Source: Elmis aenea (Eukaryota > Arthropoda > Insecta > Coleoptera > Elmidae). From it: a stretch of DNA of 64,000 nucleotides. The notes beneath the pieces were generated by a model, which was not told the DNA's origin, made no database searches, and saw nothing but the letters and a program-made list of their open reading frames with translations. Shown here piece after piece: positions 22,946 through 35,823 of the stretch (position 1 is the first letter of the stretch; each line of letters opens with the position of its first letter). The DNA is taken from the NCBI GenBank assembly GCA_947652605.1, contig OX393581.1, positions 32,110,788 through 32,174,787 on the forward strand. The letters are read 5' to 3'. The position numbers were made by a program, and so were the translations under genes.

Positions 22946-24395
22946 CTTAAAATTAAATTTAAAAAAAAAATTGAAACTAGGAAAGATAATTTATATTGTT
23001 GATGTGTTAACGAATTGTCATGGTAAAATTCGACGCAAGAGTATGATACAAGGAAAGTTTATATTGCATGTAAACATTTTCTAGTTTAGCGAATACCAAA
23101 CACAATTCCTGATCTCTGCCAAAAATAATACTAAAAACTTCTTTACTTATGATTCAGTTTAGGCTAATTGTAGCTTCAGATATTTATTTAAATATTGTGC
23201 ATCAGTGGTATTTCAGATTTAATGTTGCTGAAGTACGAAATCATTGATTGATAAATACATTTTTTTGTACAATGGGAACATCTCAACGACTCATTGTGTT
23301 TTTATATCGTCTTTTGTATTTTTACTACGCATTCAACAATAACCTAACACTAACACCTGAATATGCTAAATACTTTTGTGTAACAACGATGATTCTAATG
23401 GTCATATTGCGAAACATCTTTAATAAAAATTGCCAATTGTTACCCAATTTTTTTATACTCTTTTGATTGTTTGCATTTATTCAAAATACCTACAAATACA
23501 ATAACCTACACATAATTTTCTTTTAAATTTTGTTTATGGTAATAGTTGACAATAAATTTAAATCAAAATTTTGTTAATGTGCGACTTTTATGGAGTTTGA
23601 ATTAATTTGAATTAATTCAGATATGTGTTTGGACCACGCAACCTTAAAATTGACATGGTTTTAAATATTATTAAAAGAGTGTCATTGCAGTTTTACCTCA
23701 TAGTAGCGACCTACTTATTATTGTATGCAATTGCCAAAACGTAAATTTAAATTTGTGGTGTGTATTTTATGGTATAATATTTTTTCTGCATGTGTTGAAT
23801 CCTACACAAAGTGAAAAGGCCACCACAATAATCGATGCCTAATGACATGTGTTGAAATTTTTGTTGAATAATTTTTACTTATTACAAATTATTGAACAGT
23901 TGTATAAGATGCGTATCTTATAAAAGTTGGGTATTTTGTAAATTATTTGACACCAGTGCAGTTCTAAATTTGTTATAAAATCAAATGCATACCCTTTAAC
24001 AACATTATTTTACATTTTGCTCTATGATTATTATAAATAATTAAATAATATTGGTTAGAGAAACATACATTCGGGAAATATAACCTTTCTATTGCAATTT
24101 TATATTTATGAATACAATAATATAATTTTACAATGAACTTTTGTAATGTGATTTAAGAAAACAAAGGTGATCTGTGCTTCGATCACTTAGTCTTTTTCTT
24201 GATTTATTAACAAAAAGTCCTGCTGTATAAAATGTCTCTCAGTCTCTATTGCTGCTGGTGAAATTGTCTTGAGAGCATCTAGCAGCTAAGAAACATCGTT
24301 TTTATCTATAAAATTTCATTTATAAGCTATTTTGCTTCGAATTATCAAGGTACACAAAAATAAAACTGTAAAAGTATTTTGAAGATACTAAATTC
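22946..24395. other. AT-rich DNA, nothing recognised
   Basis: A 72-codon frame at 23248-23466 is hydrophobic but has no recognisable domain or splice context. Confidence 0.4.
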
Positions 24396-24601
24396 GTCAT
24401 GGAGACCGGGCTTCTTTACACCAAACCAAAAGCAAAAATATAAAGGAGAAAAATGATTTTCAAATAAAAATAATAATAATTTACTGTTAGTAAGGATATT
24501 TATAATAAATACTGATAAGTTATGATACCATTACAAAGATCTTAGCTCAAAATAAACGAAAATAACACTTTTTTTAAATCCCGGGAATTCCCGGGACAAA
24601 A
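24396..24601. repeat. Dispersed repeat, inverted copy at 63301-63540
   Basis: From GTCATGGAGACCGGGCTTCT to the perfect palindrome CCCGGGAATTCCCGGG (about 24580-24595) this matches the reverse complement of 63301-63540 along its length, including ACTGTTAGTAAGGATATTTA and AAGATCTTAGCTCAAAATAA. It is probably a small non-autonomous element. Confidence 0.7.
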
Positions 24602-26468
24602 AGCAATTGTTATGTAGTTTTGATTTGAGAGCATCTAATCTTCTCTTGGTGCGTAATTGTAAAGCAATTGTAATTTTTTCGTTTTTGAATGTATTTGCTG
24701 ATATGTGAACAGAGTTTATTTTAGTTTATAGTTTATAAATACAAACATAATTTAAAAAATGAGTTGTTTAAACTAAAATATATAATAATCTTCAATAATT
24801 CGGTTATACCGCGGTTATCATATAATGCAGGTCGGATACACCTCACGCAAACCCGTGTTATAACCGACTTCTACTGTAATTTAATCGTGGACATTCTTAA
24901 ACCAAACATCTAGTTCAGGCAAAAATAAATATAGGAATTATCGATTTAAACCTTACTGATAGTGTTTCATTTAAAAGTCGTAATAATCATTTAAACGTTA
25001 GAAGCAAATGACGGCCTGTAATGTGAAATTGTTAAAAACAGTGGCTCTAAGATTTTAACGGTAAATTAAGTAGGCAGTGTAATTATGTTCATCTCGCGAC
25101 TAAAATTTGAAACAAAATGCGCTAATGTATAATGAATAATAATAATGAATAATGAAATACGCTTCTTAATTTTATTTCTAAAAGAAATTTGTCACTTATC
25201 TTTTGGGATGAGTCATGGTTACATCATTATGAAAGTTATAAGTCTTTTATAATATTTAGAAAAAAGAATGTTTATTGTTACTTTTTATGATTACATTATT
25301 TCGTGGAGCAATGTACAAATGCATAAATAAATTTAATCGTAGGATGTTTATTTGTTGCAAATTCGAAACGCAAAATTTAACGCCTGTAAACGTCTTTTCT
25401 TTTCTTGATGTCCTAAATTCCTAGCTAAACACATTTCGAATCATTTTTCACACAGCGAATTAAGTTGTAAATTGTGCAAATCGCAACAAATAAATCATTC
25501 AGTATTATTTATTGGTTAATTGTGTTGTATTTGAAACATATACTTTTAAATATAAATTGTTTATTAATTTGGCAGCTTATAAATGAATTTATGAAAACCA
25601 ATTTGCTAAAATATATGACAAAAATCAAAACAAAAGGAGGTATTTGGCTGTGCAATAATTGAAATGCTACTATTGAACTAAATTACCCAACATACTTATA
25701 TTGCACACCTAAATCTTAGGATCCCAAGTAGATCAAGTACTTGCAGTAAACGTAAGTATTTTATAACCGATGCAGTATTAATTTATATGTAAAGCCTTGC
25801 TTCAGTTGTTAAATGAAAAATGTGAAACTTTATCTGCAAGATCAGTATTTGAAAGTTCTATTTTGTATTAAGGTCTGATACAAAAGCACGTATTAGCGCA
25901 AAACGATACTGAATAGCAAAATATCAGGGATGTGAAAGTGCTGGAAGAAAACAAAGTATTTTTGCCCAACACTAATAATAGCCAACCGAGCCAAAGAGAT
26001 ATTTTGCTTTGAATACAAACTGAACTTCGTCATTTATCCATTTCAAAACGTTCGAAGTGTGTAAAAACTAAACAAACGTTTGGTTTCAATAATGTTGAAG
26101 TATGATAAATAAAAAAAAGACAGTCTGCTAAATTGATAGTTGATACTTAGTTTTTTTTTATGTTGAAAGCCAACATGTTGACATATAAAACTATTAAGCT
26201 TATCTGTTAATAGACATGAACTGACAAATTACAAGCATGTTTGTGGTTGATTATTGAATATATCAAAAGAAATAAGTAGCAAAATCTTAGAGAGACAACT
26301 TTATTAGGTAATCTTGTTCTGTGGTTTTATTTAATTTATTATTCTAAAAATAACGCGTTATTCAAAAGCATTACTTACAGATTTTAATTAATTTAAAAAT
26401 AGTTTTATTTTACTTTAGTTAAGACAATAATACTGAAATATTAAACCTTATCTGTGGTGTACCTATAG
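24602..26468. other. AT-rich DNA, nothing recognised
   Basis: A GTAAGTAT donor-like site follows CAGTAAAC at about 25752, but no convincing exon precedes it. Confidence 0.35.
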
Positions 26469-26812
26469 CAGTGGTTCTTAACCTTACAGTAGTCGCGGCC
26501 ACGTAGAAATCCTGATCTAATTTCGCGGCCCCCATAATAAACATTAGGATTTATTTAATCAATGGTTTCATTTACTGATTTTGATTATTAAAAAAAAAAA
26601 ACAGAAATTTTATTATACTCATATGTTGGAAAACTTTATCGTAAGTTTTATGACTTGGAATTTAAAACTGAACGATTTGAACAATCTGGCAACTTTTCCT
26701 GATTATGATACAAAAATTTAAAATCTAATTTTTTGCGCCTCCCCCCAACAATCTTTCGTGGCCCCTTGAGGGGCCGAGATCCCCCGGTTACTTATCGCTG
26801 CTGTGTATAGTA
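26469..26812. mobile_element. hAT-type MITE with CAGTGGTTCTTAACC tip
   Basis: The left tip CAGTGGTTCTTAACCTTACA and the right region GGGATCTCGGCCCC-like sequence ending GGTTACTTATCGCTGCT are degenerate inverted repeats, with the GCGGCCCCC/GGCCCC blocks typical of these short hAT derivatives. The right boundary is uncertain; flanks ACCTATAG and GTGTATAG agree at only 5 of 8 positions. Confidence 0.55.
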
Positions 26813-28890
26813 CCTATACATTTTTATTTTATAATTGTTAATGCTGAAAACGCCACTTTGCATAAATACGTAGAGCAAAATGTAAAAGCTAGTTAAAGGT
26901 CATTTCAAAAACTCTTGGAAACTCTGCCCTAATCCCGAGCTAAAATTCATTTCAACGATGATAAGCGACTAACGTTTTTCATTTCAGTTGTGAAAGTTTC
27001 ATAAATCCAACTTAATTTTTAAAAACAAAATTCAAAGGAATTAATCTTTAAATTGTTCTTTCACGCAATTCAAATGCTCAATTATAATTTTGACAATTAA
27101 ATCTTTTGAAAGGTAATTTTCAACTAAAAAACATTTGTAGCTGTAAACATTTCTAAACAACCATTTTGCACTCCATTTTTAATATGTTTTGGAAGTGTCG
27201 TAGTCAACTTTATAATTTCTTATTCGCGTCACATTAGTCTTTTATGCCATTACTTGACGAACTTTATGATAAATACTTGAATTAACATATTATTAACAAA
27301 AAAAAATCGCATTATCGGAGGGGTACCATCTTATAATTGTACTGTTTTTGTATGGTGGTTACTGGTTAGAACAGCATATCCATCCGTTTTGGCCCTTTTG
27401 TCATGTAAACTCTACGTCTTAAACTAAACAAATAAAATTTTTATAGTAAAGAAAACGTGTTGCAACCTAATGACATTAAGGAGTGTTGATTTTGTTAGCC
27501 TTTTAATTTTTAACGTAATAATTTACAATGCGATGATAAAAATTGAAGTCATTTGAGATGTAAAAGGATCATGAATGTTATATTACAAAGATTTATGTTT
27601 GTTATGGAAAGGTTAGTAGTTTGATTGATAATAGATATTTCCCAAAAGTTTTGTTCACTATACTAACTTTACAAATTTGTGTGGGTTTCATTCTAAGATA
27701 TGTTTTTAACTACCTTCACCTTTTTCAACCTTCTTTGATGTTGATCATTAATTATATTTATTTCAGTTTAATCAGTTAGTACGATAATAATGGCATGTCT
27801 ATTTTATAACAGTAATGATAAATTATATAGCAAAATATCCAATAATTTTTACGTAACTCTTCTAATATATATTTTTTTAAACGAAGCAAAAAACCAATTT
27901 TTAAGTCTTAATTTTGTAAGTAATTATTAGGAATGAAGATCGTATGGATCTCGCAAACCGTTAGGAATAAAATAAAATGATGATTAAATTAGCAAAGATA
28001 TTGATTTTAATATGCTCAGTAAGAATTTAAACTGAAAATATGCATATCGTGTCCAATTGCTGTATTATTCTGAAAAATCTTAGAAAATTAAGACAATCCG
28101 AACTATTTCCTGTTTTATTTATAATTTTTATTTTGCTGTTTCGTATTCATCAATTAGGCAATGATCAATAAATCTGACAGAGCTTGCTTAGTTACTAAAA
28201 TGCCATAACTTACTTATTTATTTATTTTTTATTAAGCGTTTATTTGTATTTATTGATAAACAATATTATTAAAGATTTAATATCTATGATTACTGTTTGA
28301 ATCATGCTTTACTTGCTATTTTGAATAATTTTATGCACGTTTATATCAAGAAGTATATAATCACATAAACCAAAAAATGTAACTAATCGTGACTTTCATG
28401 GATCACGGGCTTTGATTGCAAATAAACACCGCTTACATTGCTCTTGTGTTTCAAGGTAGGTATCGCTATTTGTCAATTTTATGAGGGTGTAGTTGAACGT
28501 TCCTTGCAAATGTATCGATCTCATTACATAATTTTTTGTTTTATTGTAGATGACTTAATTTTTATACTTTCTTTAGCTTATGCTATAACCCTAATAACTA
28601 AAAATTACAGCTTGGTTCTAGTATAGAGAATATCATTGGGATCTTGAAAAGGTTGCGATTGCAATAGTTTAAATGAGGAAACTGTTCGGAAAGTTATTTC
28701 GCGTTTTATTCTTTTACGTTCTGTATGAAGTAAGAAAATGCACACGTTAGGGTAACGTATGGTTTAATATAATTGTCTTTATTTGTAGACTCACAATGCT
28801 TGAAGACCCAATTTTTGATCGCCAAAATTATAATATTTTAATACATAAACATTAAAACATTAGAAGTTTTGTTTATAGTTTATATGTAAT
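26813..28890. other. AT-rich DNA, nothing recognised
   Basis: No supported gene or paired element ends. Confidence 0.4.
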
Positions 28891-29240
28891 GCCGAATTTA
28901 CATTGGTATAGTAGCTAAAGCAAGTTACTAAATCAAGTAGCTAAAGCAAGTCACTAATCAAGTAGCAAAACTTGTCAAAATTTTGGTTTAGTGAGTGTTT
29001 ACACAATATATACGTGGTCTACACCCAATTTAAGGAAATTGTTTAGTATTTGACAATAAATGAAGTATCGTCTTCAAGTAAATAGAAATGATTTCTATTT
29101 ACTTTACTCAAAAAGTCACTAAATTGTTTACTTGCGCAAGTACTAAACAAAACTGTCTACACAGTGCAAGTAGCTAAATTTAGTTACTTGATTTAGTTAC
29201 TTGCATTAGCTACTATAGACTATACCAATGTAAATTAGGC
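28891..29240. mobile_element. 350-bp MITE with subterminal AAGTNACTAAATC repeats
   Basis: GCCGAATTTACATTGGTATA (28891) is mirrored by TATACCAATGTAAATTAGGC (to 29240). Inside each tip are two to three copies of CAAGTTACTAAATCAAGTAG-like repeats in mirrored order. The tip sequence and subterminal repeat design resemble the Harbinger element at 187-2521. No coding capacity. Confidence 0.7.
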
Positions 29241-29254
29241 ATTAGACACAAGCC

Positions 29255-29923
29255 CAGTGGCGTAGCTAGAGTTTGTGCCGCCCGGGGCGGTCCCTGAATT
29301 TGCCGCCCCTATAAATAAGGGTCGCTAAACTTTTTCCAAAACCAAGCAGAGATCGACAGAAAAATGTGGGGGGGGGGGTAAAAAAATGCGCAGCAGGCCA
29401 ATTTTTTTAAATTTTAGACGTTCAAACGTGTTTTAATGCAAAGCTAGATAATATAGAATACTTAACCATCTTCCAAAATTACAGTTTACTGATTTTTATT
29501 TTCTTTAATCAGATCGCTCCCACTCCCGCGAAATTATTTTTAATAAGGGTGAAAAATCCGTGTTACAATAGATTTTAAAACTGCATGGCTTAAATAAATG
29601 AATTGTTTCATAATTTTATTGAATGGTTGGCAACCTATTATAAAGTTTATTAGGTACTTGGAATTTCTGTCGTTACAAGGGGGCGGGTTTTCAGTGAAGA
29701 AAGGTCAAGTAGCCCGTTTTATCCTCTAACTTCTATAAGAATTCCTTTTTTAAAAATAAATTTTTATGAATTTAATAGCGCCAGTGCCGGTACTGATTAT
29801 TATAACTACTATCCTTTCATTACCCCGAGATTTTCATTTTTACCCCACTTGGGTAGACTAAAAGTGCCGCCCCAAAAAAATGTGCCGCCCGGGGCGGACC
29901 GCCCCCCCCTTGCTACGCTACTG
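29255..29923. mobile_element. hAT element, second copy of the 13987 family
   Basis: Same tips as the 13987-15400 element (CAGTGGCGTAGCTAG and CTTGCTACGCTACTG), with the 8-bp flanks CACAAGCC (29247-29254) and AACAAGCC (29924-29931) matching at 7 of 8 positions. This copy lacks the insert found at 14730-15020 and has a single AGTGCCGCCCC unit. It contains a run of G at about 29367. Confidence 0.85.
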
Positions 29924-29934
29924 AACAAGCCTAT

Positions 29935-30250
29935 GTTATGTTGATGTACAGCAGCAATATAAATAAGATACTGACAGCAGAAATAAGATTTCTAAGGATA
30001 ATCGACGGAAATACCAGAATAGACCAAATAAGAAACCAAGGCATAAGAACAGAGCTAGAAATTTACGATCTGGCAGAGAAAATGAAGGAATATCGAGAGA
30101 AAAATAAAAAACACGTTAACAGAATAGAACAATAAAGATTAGCAAGATGACAAGACAGAAGAAGCCAAAAGAAAGAATAGAAGTAGGAAGATCCATGAAG
30201 AGATGGAAACAATTATGATGCATCGAGAAGAAAGAACAGACATATTGTCA
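29935..30250 (+). pseudogene. Non-LTR retrotransposon C-terminal fragment
   Basis: The frame from 29938 reads LTAEIRFLRIIDGNTRIDQI RNQGIRTEL, matching the segment '(A)E.RFLR...G.TR.D..RN..IR..L' that follows the reverse transcriptase in insect non-LTR ORF2 proteins. A stop at about 30135 and shifts afterwards end the similarity, and the sequence runs into a purine tract. It begins almost directly after the hAT target duplication. Confidence 0.6.
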
Positions 30251-30253
30251 CCT

Positions 30254-30436
30254 CGAAGTGCAGAAGAAAAAAGAAGATAAAAAAGAAAAAAATAGAAGAA
30301 AAAAGAAGAACAAAAAAAAGAACAAAAAAGAAGAAAAAAGAAGAAAAAGAAAAAATAAAAATAGGAGAGAAGAAAAAAAGAAGAAGAAGAAAGGAGAGAA
30401 AAAAAGAAGACGAAAAGGAAAAAAAAAAATTAAATT
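30254..30436. repeat. Purine-rich GAA/AAAAG tract
   Basis: About 180 bp consists almost only of A and G on the plus strand (AAGAAGAAAAA-type units). The Lys/Arg-rich frame on plus and the Phe/Leu/Ser-rich frame on minus over it are consequences of base composition. Confidence 0.9.
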
Positions 30437-31035
30437 AAAATGTCTAGCCCAGAAAACCAAAAATTTTTATTTGCGCTGGATTGGCGACAACATTATATTA
30501 ACCATAATCAGTACCTACAATGCGTCTGTGTCTATCACACTTTGTTTTGCTTATTCTCTGTTGGGTGCACAGAAATATTAAATATATCTTAGATGAAGAT
30601 GAATAAATAACATTTGATTAAAAAAAAAAACAGAGCGTTTATGTTTATTTATAAAACATACTTTGTCGATATCTGAATTTAATTTAACTTTGCTTTAACT
30701 TTAAAATCCGAAATCCGATAAATTACCACCCTCAAGCATATCGGATTAGCGAGACTTATCCAACACCAAAGACAAAGCAAATACTGTTTTAGAAAATCAA
30801 TTTCTTCTTTTGTTCTTTAGCCTTTATTATTTCAGTTTTTATTTTTATTGGGTAAATACTAAATACCACTTTGAGCATTCTGTTCAATTTCTCCAATATT
30901 TATATTAGGTAAATTAAAAACATCTTTTTTTTTATATCTCTATGTAAGACGATTTTAAGTCTAAAATTTTTATTATTTAAAAGAAAAAGATTTCCAGCTT
31001 ATCTTTTTAAACTAAAATTTTATTTTTAATGTAAT
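30437..31035. other. AT-rich DNA, nothing recognised
   Basis: No supported feature. Confidence 0.4.
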
Positions 31036-31851
31036 GTCTGTTTTATACTATACTATTTTTTCGTTTAAGAAAATCGTATACGATTTTTGATTCAAAAATT
31101 TCGTTCAAGAATTTAGCATGGAAAATATCAATCTTTTAGATTGTACTATTTTTTGGTACGACAACCCCAATATATTTTGGTTACTTTTTAGTAACTTTTA
31201 TCATATTTTGTTGGCACCTTGAGTAACCATGTCAAATGTTCAATTTGATCACAACAGAAAGCGAATCATTTTCAAATTTAACGTATATTTAACGCTTGTT
31301 CCATTCTACATATTTATTCCTACAAAATAAATTGTGAGGGATAACGTTAATAAGTAGTATTTAACATCGTTTGATTGTTTCAGTTAACCCAGTGGTTTCC
31401 AACCTGATTGTACCTCCGCCCCCTTTTTTCATAAAAAAAATTTTTGCGCCCCCCTCACTTTTCGCAACAGTCTAATTTCATAATAATTATTTAATGCACT
31501 ACAAAAAAATATTCCATATTTTGTAAAAATAGGGCCTGTTTTGTTGGTTTGTATTCAAAAATGATATTTTGGTAACAGCTGCGTGCCCCCCTTGCAATAG
31601 TCCCGCGCCCCCCTAGGGGGGCGCGCCCCACAGGTTGGAGACCACTGAGTTAACCTAACCCACAAATGACATGCGGTCAGATGCAGTTACAGTAGAATAC
31701 GCATGCGCGCATGCTAAAATTGGACGCATATAGGGCGTGTAGTAATTTCGTACGAATTTTTCGTTCAAGATTTTTAATTTCTGATTGACACCGTACTAGA
31801 AAATCGTATACGATTTTCTTAAACGAAAAAATAGTATAGTATAAAACAGAC
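31036..31851. mobile_element. TIR element with about 52-bp ends
   Basis: GTCTGTTTTATACTATACTA and the following TTTTTTCGTTTAAGAAAATC (31036-31088) are mirrored almost perfectly at 31799-31851. The tip includes the palindrome ATCGTATACGAT. The interior carries a complete hAT MITE (31390-31647). No transposase seen; the target duplication is unclear. Confidence 0.75.
31390..31647. mobile_element. hAT-type MITE nested in a TIR element
   Basis: CAGTGGTTTCCAACCTG at the left and CAGGTTGGAGACCACTG at the right, with perfect 8-bp duplications AGTTAACC (31382-31389 and 31648-31655). C-rich blocks (GCGCCCCCC, GGGGGGCGCG) lie just inside each tip. Length 258 bp, noncoding. Confidence 0.9.
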
Positions 31852-31855
31852 TAAG

Positions 31856-34094
31856 AACTACTTCCGTTTTCTTTATTACTGTTTTTTTTAGCATTGGTTC
31901 ACTCGCTTATTTGGCTATGGCTAGTTTAACATAAATCGACCAGTCTCTTTGCCAATTACAACGTTCAAATTGGCCAAAATATCAATATTCAGAATTTAAC
32001 ATATGATTGCATTTCTTTTTGATCTGAATCATTTACTAATAAAAGTGTGACGAACCATTTTTGTAATGTGCTAAAATAACTGCATTTTCCCACAAAAATT
32101 ATGAAAGATCACGGACGATTAGTCGAAAGGTACAAAATGCCAGACGGATTATCCTGTTGACTTACTTTTATTTATGTTTTCAAAAGTAGAGCACATTAAT
32201 TACACGCAAGGTTAGTTCTTTGTTATCCCATTACTTTTACCTAAGTACAAACAGTAATTCGGTTACAATGGCCATAATTTTCAGACTAATTTTGTGGGAT
32301 AGGAGCCTTGAAATTGATATAATTATGATTATCAATTAAATGCATCAGTGATATATTTACAAATGTATGTACAACAAATTATTTTTCGTTTCGAACTGAC
32401 GTATTAGGAACAAGGCTTTGATATCCAATATCAAAATAAATATGTAATAAATTAATTGTTGTTGAATAGACGTGATAAAATTGATAAATCGAATTCGGAA
32501 CGAATAAGGAACCACATTAAACAATTCTTACATAAGATGTTAACATAAGGTATATTGTGTACAGTAGAAAAACCGCATTAAAATGACACGTTACGTATTT
32601 GTCGCGGTTTTATTGAAATTTGGGTTCATACTTTAAGGCTATCTCTTAAATTTTATTTATATTTTACATTAAATCCGATTTACAATATTTTTAATAAAAA
32701 ATGAATAATTGCTATATAGTTTGAAAGTGTAGGAGTAATTTTATTATTAGTGTAATTATGAGAACTTGCTCATTGCAATGAACTTTCTTTAAGATATTTA
32801 TTATTGGCGTAGCTCTGATAAAAAACCAACATTATCAAAAGTGCAAAACTTATTAACAAGTAATATTAAGTAGGACGAGGCAAGTTAAGATAATTATAAG
32901 TGTTCCCAAACGTTGTGACATTATTTAGGAATAAAACAACAACGTTAATAGCTTTTTGTTTATAAGGGTTTTAAATGAAAATAAGAATAGATAGGAATAA
33001 TAAATCTACGCATTTTTAACGTTTTTGTTAGGAACTCAATAAATTAGTTTCATATTATGTTAAATTTCGGTCAAAGACATTATTTTATAGAATAAAGTTG
33101 AAAAAATTACAAATTGGATAATGTCTTCACCAAAGTTAATAGTTTTTCTTGTTTCGAAGGATATCACAATCAAATTAATTATCAACTAACATCATACAAA
33201 ATTTCTAGGTTGTTACAAAAATTGTAAAATAATTTCAAGGTTATCAAAATAGCATAAAATAAATACTCCTATCAACTAATTTAAAATCTTGTTTAGCAAA
33301 TGAAAAATAATATCCGATACATTATGACTCAAATTTGACAATAAATTGCAAGGCTGCACAAAACTATTTTATTGACACAGATAATTATGATTTTTAATCA
33401 AGGATTAGTTCAATAAAAGGTATAATTTCGAATGTTGATTTGCAATGAATTTTAAAAATTTAAGCAAGGTTGAGAACAGAAAATGGCAAAATTGAGATAC
33501 ACATATTTATAATTATGTTTACATAACACTTTAACATACTCTGCGTTTTCACAAATAAATTTAAATGAAATAACGATTACACAAATCAATTAAAAACGAT
33601 AAGTAGAATACCTTGTTTCGATTTATTATTGGTTAATGTCGACATACCACAAAATTGTATTTGAATAATAAAGAACTTAAAAAATGCACAAAAATTTCAA
33701 ATGTTCTTAATATATATATATTTTTTTTAAGATTTAACATATTAGTTATGATAGCGATCTACTAAAAATTTACGAAAATATTTCAAAATAAATTTTGTGT
33801 GTTAAAAGTATAGCATTTGGCGATGATCTTTTAAAGATAAGCAGTATTTCGTAAGTACTTTTAAACATTTATTTAACAAAAATGTTGTCTAAAATTCAAA
33901 TGTTTGATAGCTTTAGGCATGCTTATACGTTATCCCCCTGAATACATGTTATACATAATGTTAACTAGGTATATTATACATTCTGTTCGAAATTCGTGAC
34001 TCAGATTAGTAGGTAGTTTATAAGCCATAACAGATACAAGGTTCGTAAATTGGTGCAAAAATATTTTTAAAAAATTAAATTTCATGGCACACTA
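31856..34094. other. AT-rich DNA, nothing recognised
   Basis: No supported gene or paired repeat ends in this 2.2-kb stretch. Confidence 0.4.
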
Positions 34095-34096
34095 TA

Positions 34097-34561
34097 TACA
34101 GGGTGATTCAAATTCGAGGGCGACCATAAGCATCTCGCTTATTACTGAAGATAGAAGATTTGAAATATCTACAATTGTTTTTGAAAAAATTGAAAAAAAC
34201 TGGAAAAATGACTAATAACTAGATGAAAATCAAGTTTGTCGCCCATAAGAAATTAACAAGTTAGTATCTATAAAACAAAACGGAATCGGCACAGCAAAAA
34301 ATTGATGGCACCATTAAAGGTAAAATAAAAAGTGGCCCTGTAAAAGTTTTTACAGATTAAAAAAATAAATAAATAAAAAAGTTACAGTAAAAAACGAAGT
34401 CATTTTTTCAGTTAAAAAAAAAAAGTTGAAGATATTTTAAATCTGTTTTGATATTATTGATGAGCATAAAATTTAGTAGCTTTGCCAAATTTGAACCTAT
34501 CCTCTATCTTCAGTAATAAGCGAGATACCCCTGGTCGCCTTCGAATTTGAATCACCCTGTA
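34097..34561. mobile_element. TA-flanked palindromic element (TACAGGGTG type), family 4
   Basis: TACAGGGTGATTCAAATTCG (left) and CGAATTTGAATCACCCTGTA (right) with mirrored CGCTTATTACTGAAGATAGA inside. TA precedes it; the right flank is TG, a likely mutation. The frame at 34497-34790 (minus) starts in the right arm and is not a gene. Confidence 0.75.
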
Positions 34562-35037
34562 TGCAATTGTTTAAATATTGCTTATTTATGGAGATAATTA
34601 AAAAGTTGCGATTTTTAAAAGAAAACCATAGTTGGCAGCAACAATAAAAAATCTTACTATATTTATTGTATTGCTTGGTCTCTAAATAAAGAAAAAGATG
34701 AATTGTATATCTTGTAAAAATAGATTGTTGTGGACATGAACTAAATTTGACATTGTCACTTGACGAAAATAAATCTGAAACAAAAAGCAATGCAATGATA
34801 AAAGATAATATAAACTCTTTGTAAGTAAATTACAAATCAAATATGATATTTTTGTTTATCACAGTTAACTTTAAAATCCTATAAGAAGTAATTTATTTTA
34901 TAGTATGATACTTTTTAAGTTTAGGTTCAGAATTTGAATAAGGCATAATTAAAATGATTGCTTATCAGAAATAATTCAATTTTGGAAATTTCTTAGCAAA
35001 TAATTGGATATAAGATTAATATTTGATTATTTGTATC

Positions 35038-35527
35038 ATACGGTGTAACTGAAAGCAGGCACACCCCCTTTTTTCTTTAGTTTTGATTATAGACAAATAA
35101 AATAATAGACATGTGACATGTGCAAAAAACCGGATTTACTGAACATATGTACACTTTTGTTTCACTTCCGGTTTCGCAGAAAATGACCCTAACTTTGTTA
35201 TTTCCAATGGTAATTGTGCATTTTCACTTGATAAAAAATTTAACTTTCGTGCAAAAATTATTTGAGGTTATAAAAATTAATTAAAATAGTGCAGTTGTAT
35301 TCAAAATTGCTTCCTCTTTTCGAAAATGCAAAAATATACAGGGTGTTCCATTTGAAATAACAAAGTTAGGGTCATTTTTGGCGACACCGGAAGTGAAACA
35401 CAAGTGTGCATATGTTCAGCAAATCCGGTTTTTTGCACATATCACATGTTTAAAATTTAATTTGTCAAAAATTAAAACTAGACAAAAAAAGGTCGTCCCC
35501 TTTCTTGATTTTAGTTACACCCGGGTA
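35038..35527. mobile_element. Palindromic element related to 3488-4780, shorter copy
   Basis: ACGGTGTAACTGAAAG (left) and TAGTTACACCCGGGTA (right) with mirrored CACTTCCGGTTTCGC / GCGACACCGGAAGTG. An internal TATACAGGGTGTTCC (about 35336) and GAGGTTATAAAAATTAA match the arms of the 3.5-kb element. Confidence 0.65.
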
Positions 35528-35823
35528 CAATGATTAAAAATTTGATGTAATTGTATTTATTATTATTAATTTATTAATAATGAAAAAGCTTTAGTGAATA
35601 TAATTATTAATAAATAATTAATTAATTAGTATTGCCAAACTACATTTAATACAAATCTTAATTAACAACAGAGAGGGAGATATTTTCTAATTAGATTTAA
35701 AATATTAACCAAATTTAGTTTTTTGACTATAGATCTAGTGTGTCATGCATTTTTTTAAAGAACTTAAAACCATAAAACCACATTTTTTTTTTATAACAGG
35801 TAACTTTTTGCCCTATTTTTATA

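Noticed and set aside
30248..30581. Lys/Arg-rich plus frame and Phe/Leu-rich minus frame
   Set aside because: Produced by the purine-only tract at 30254-30436.
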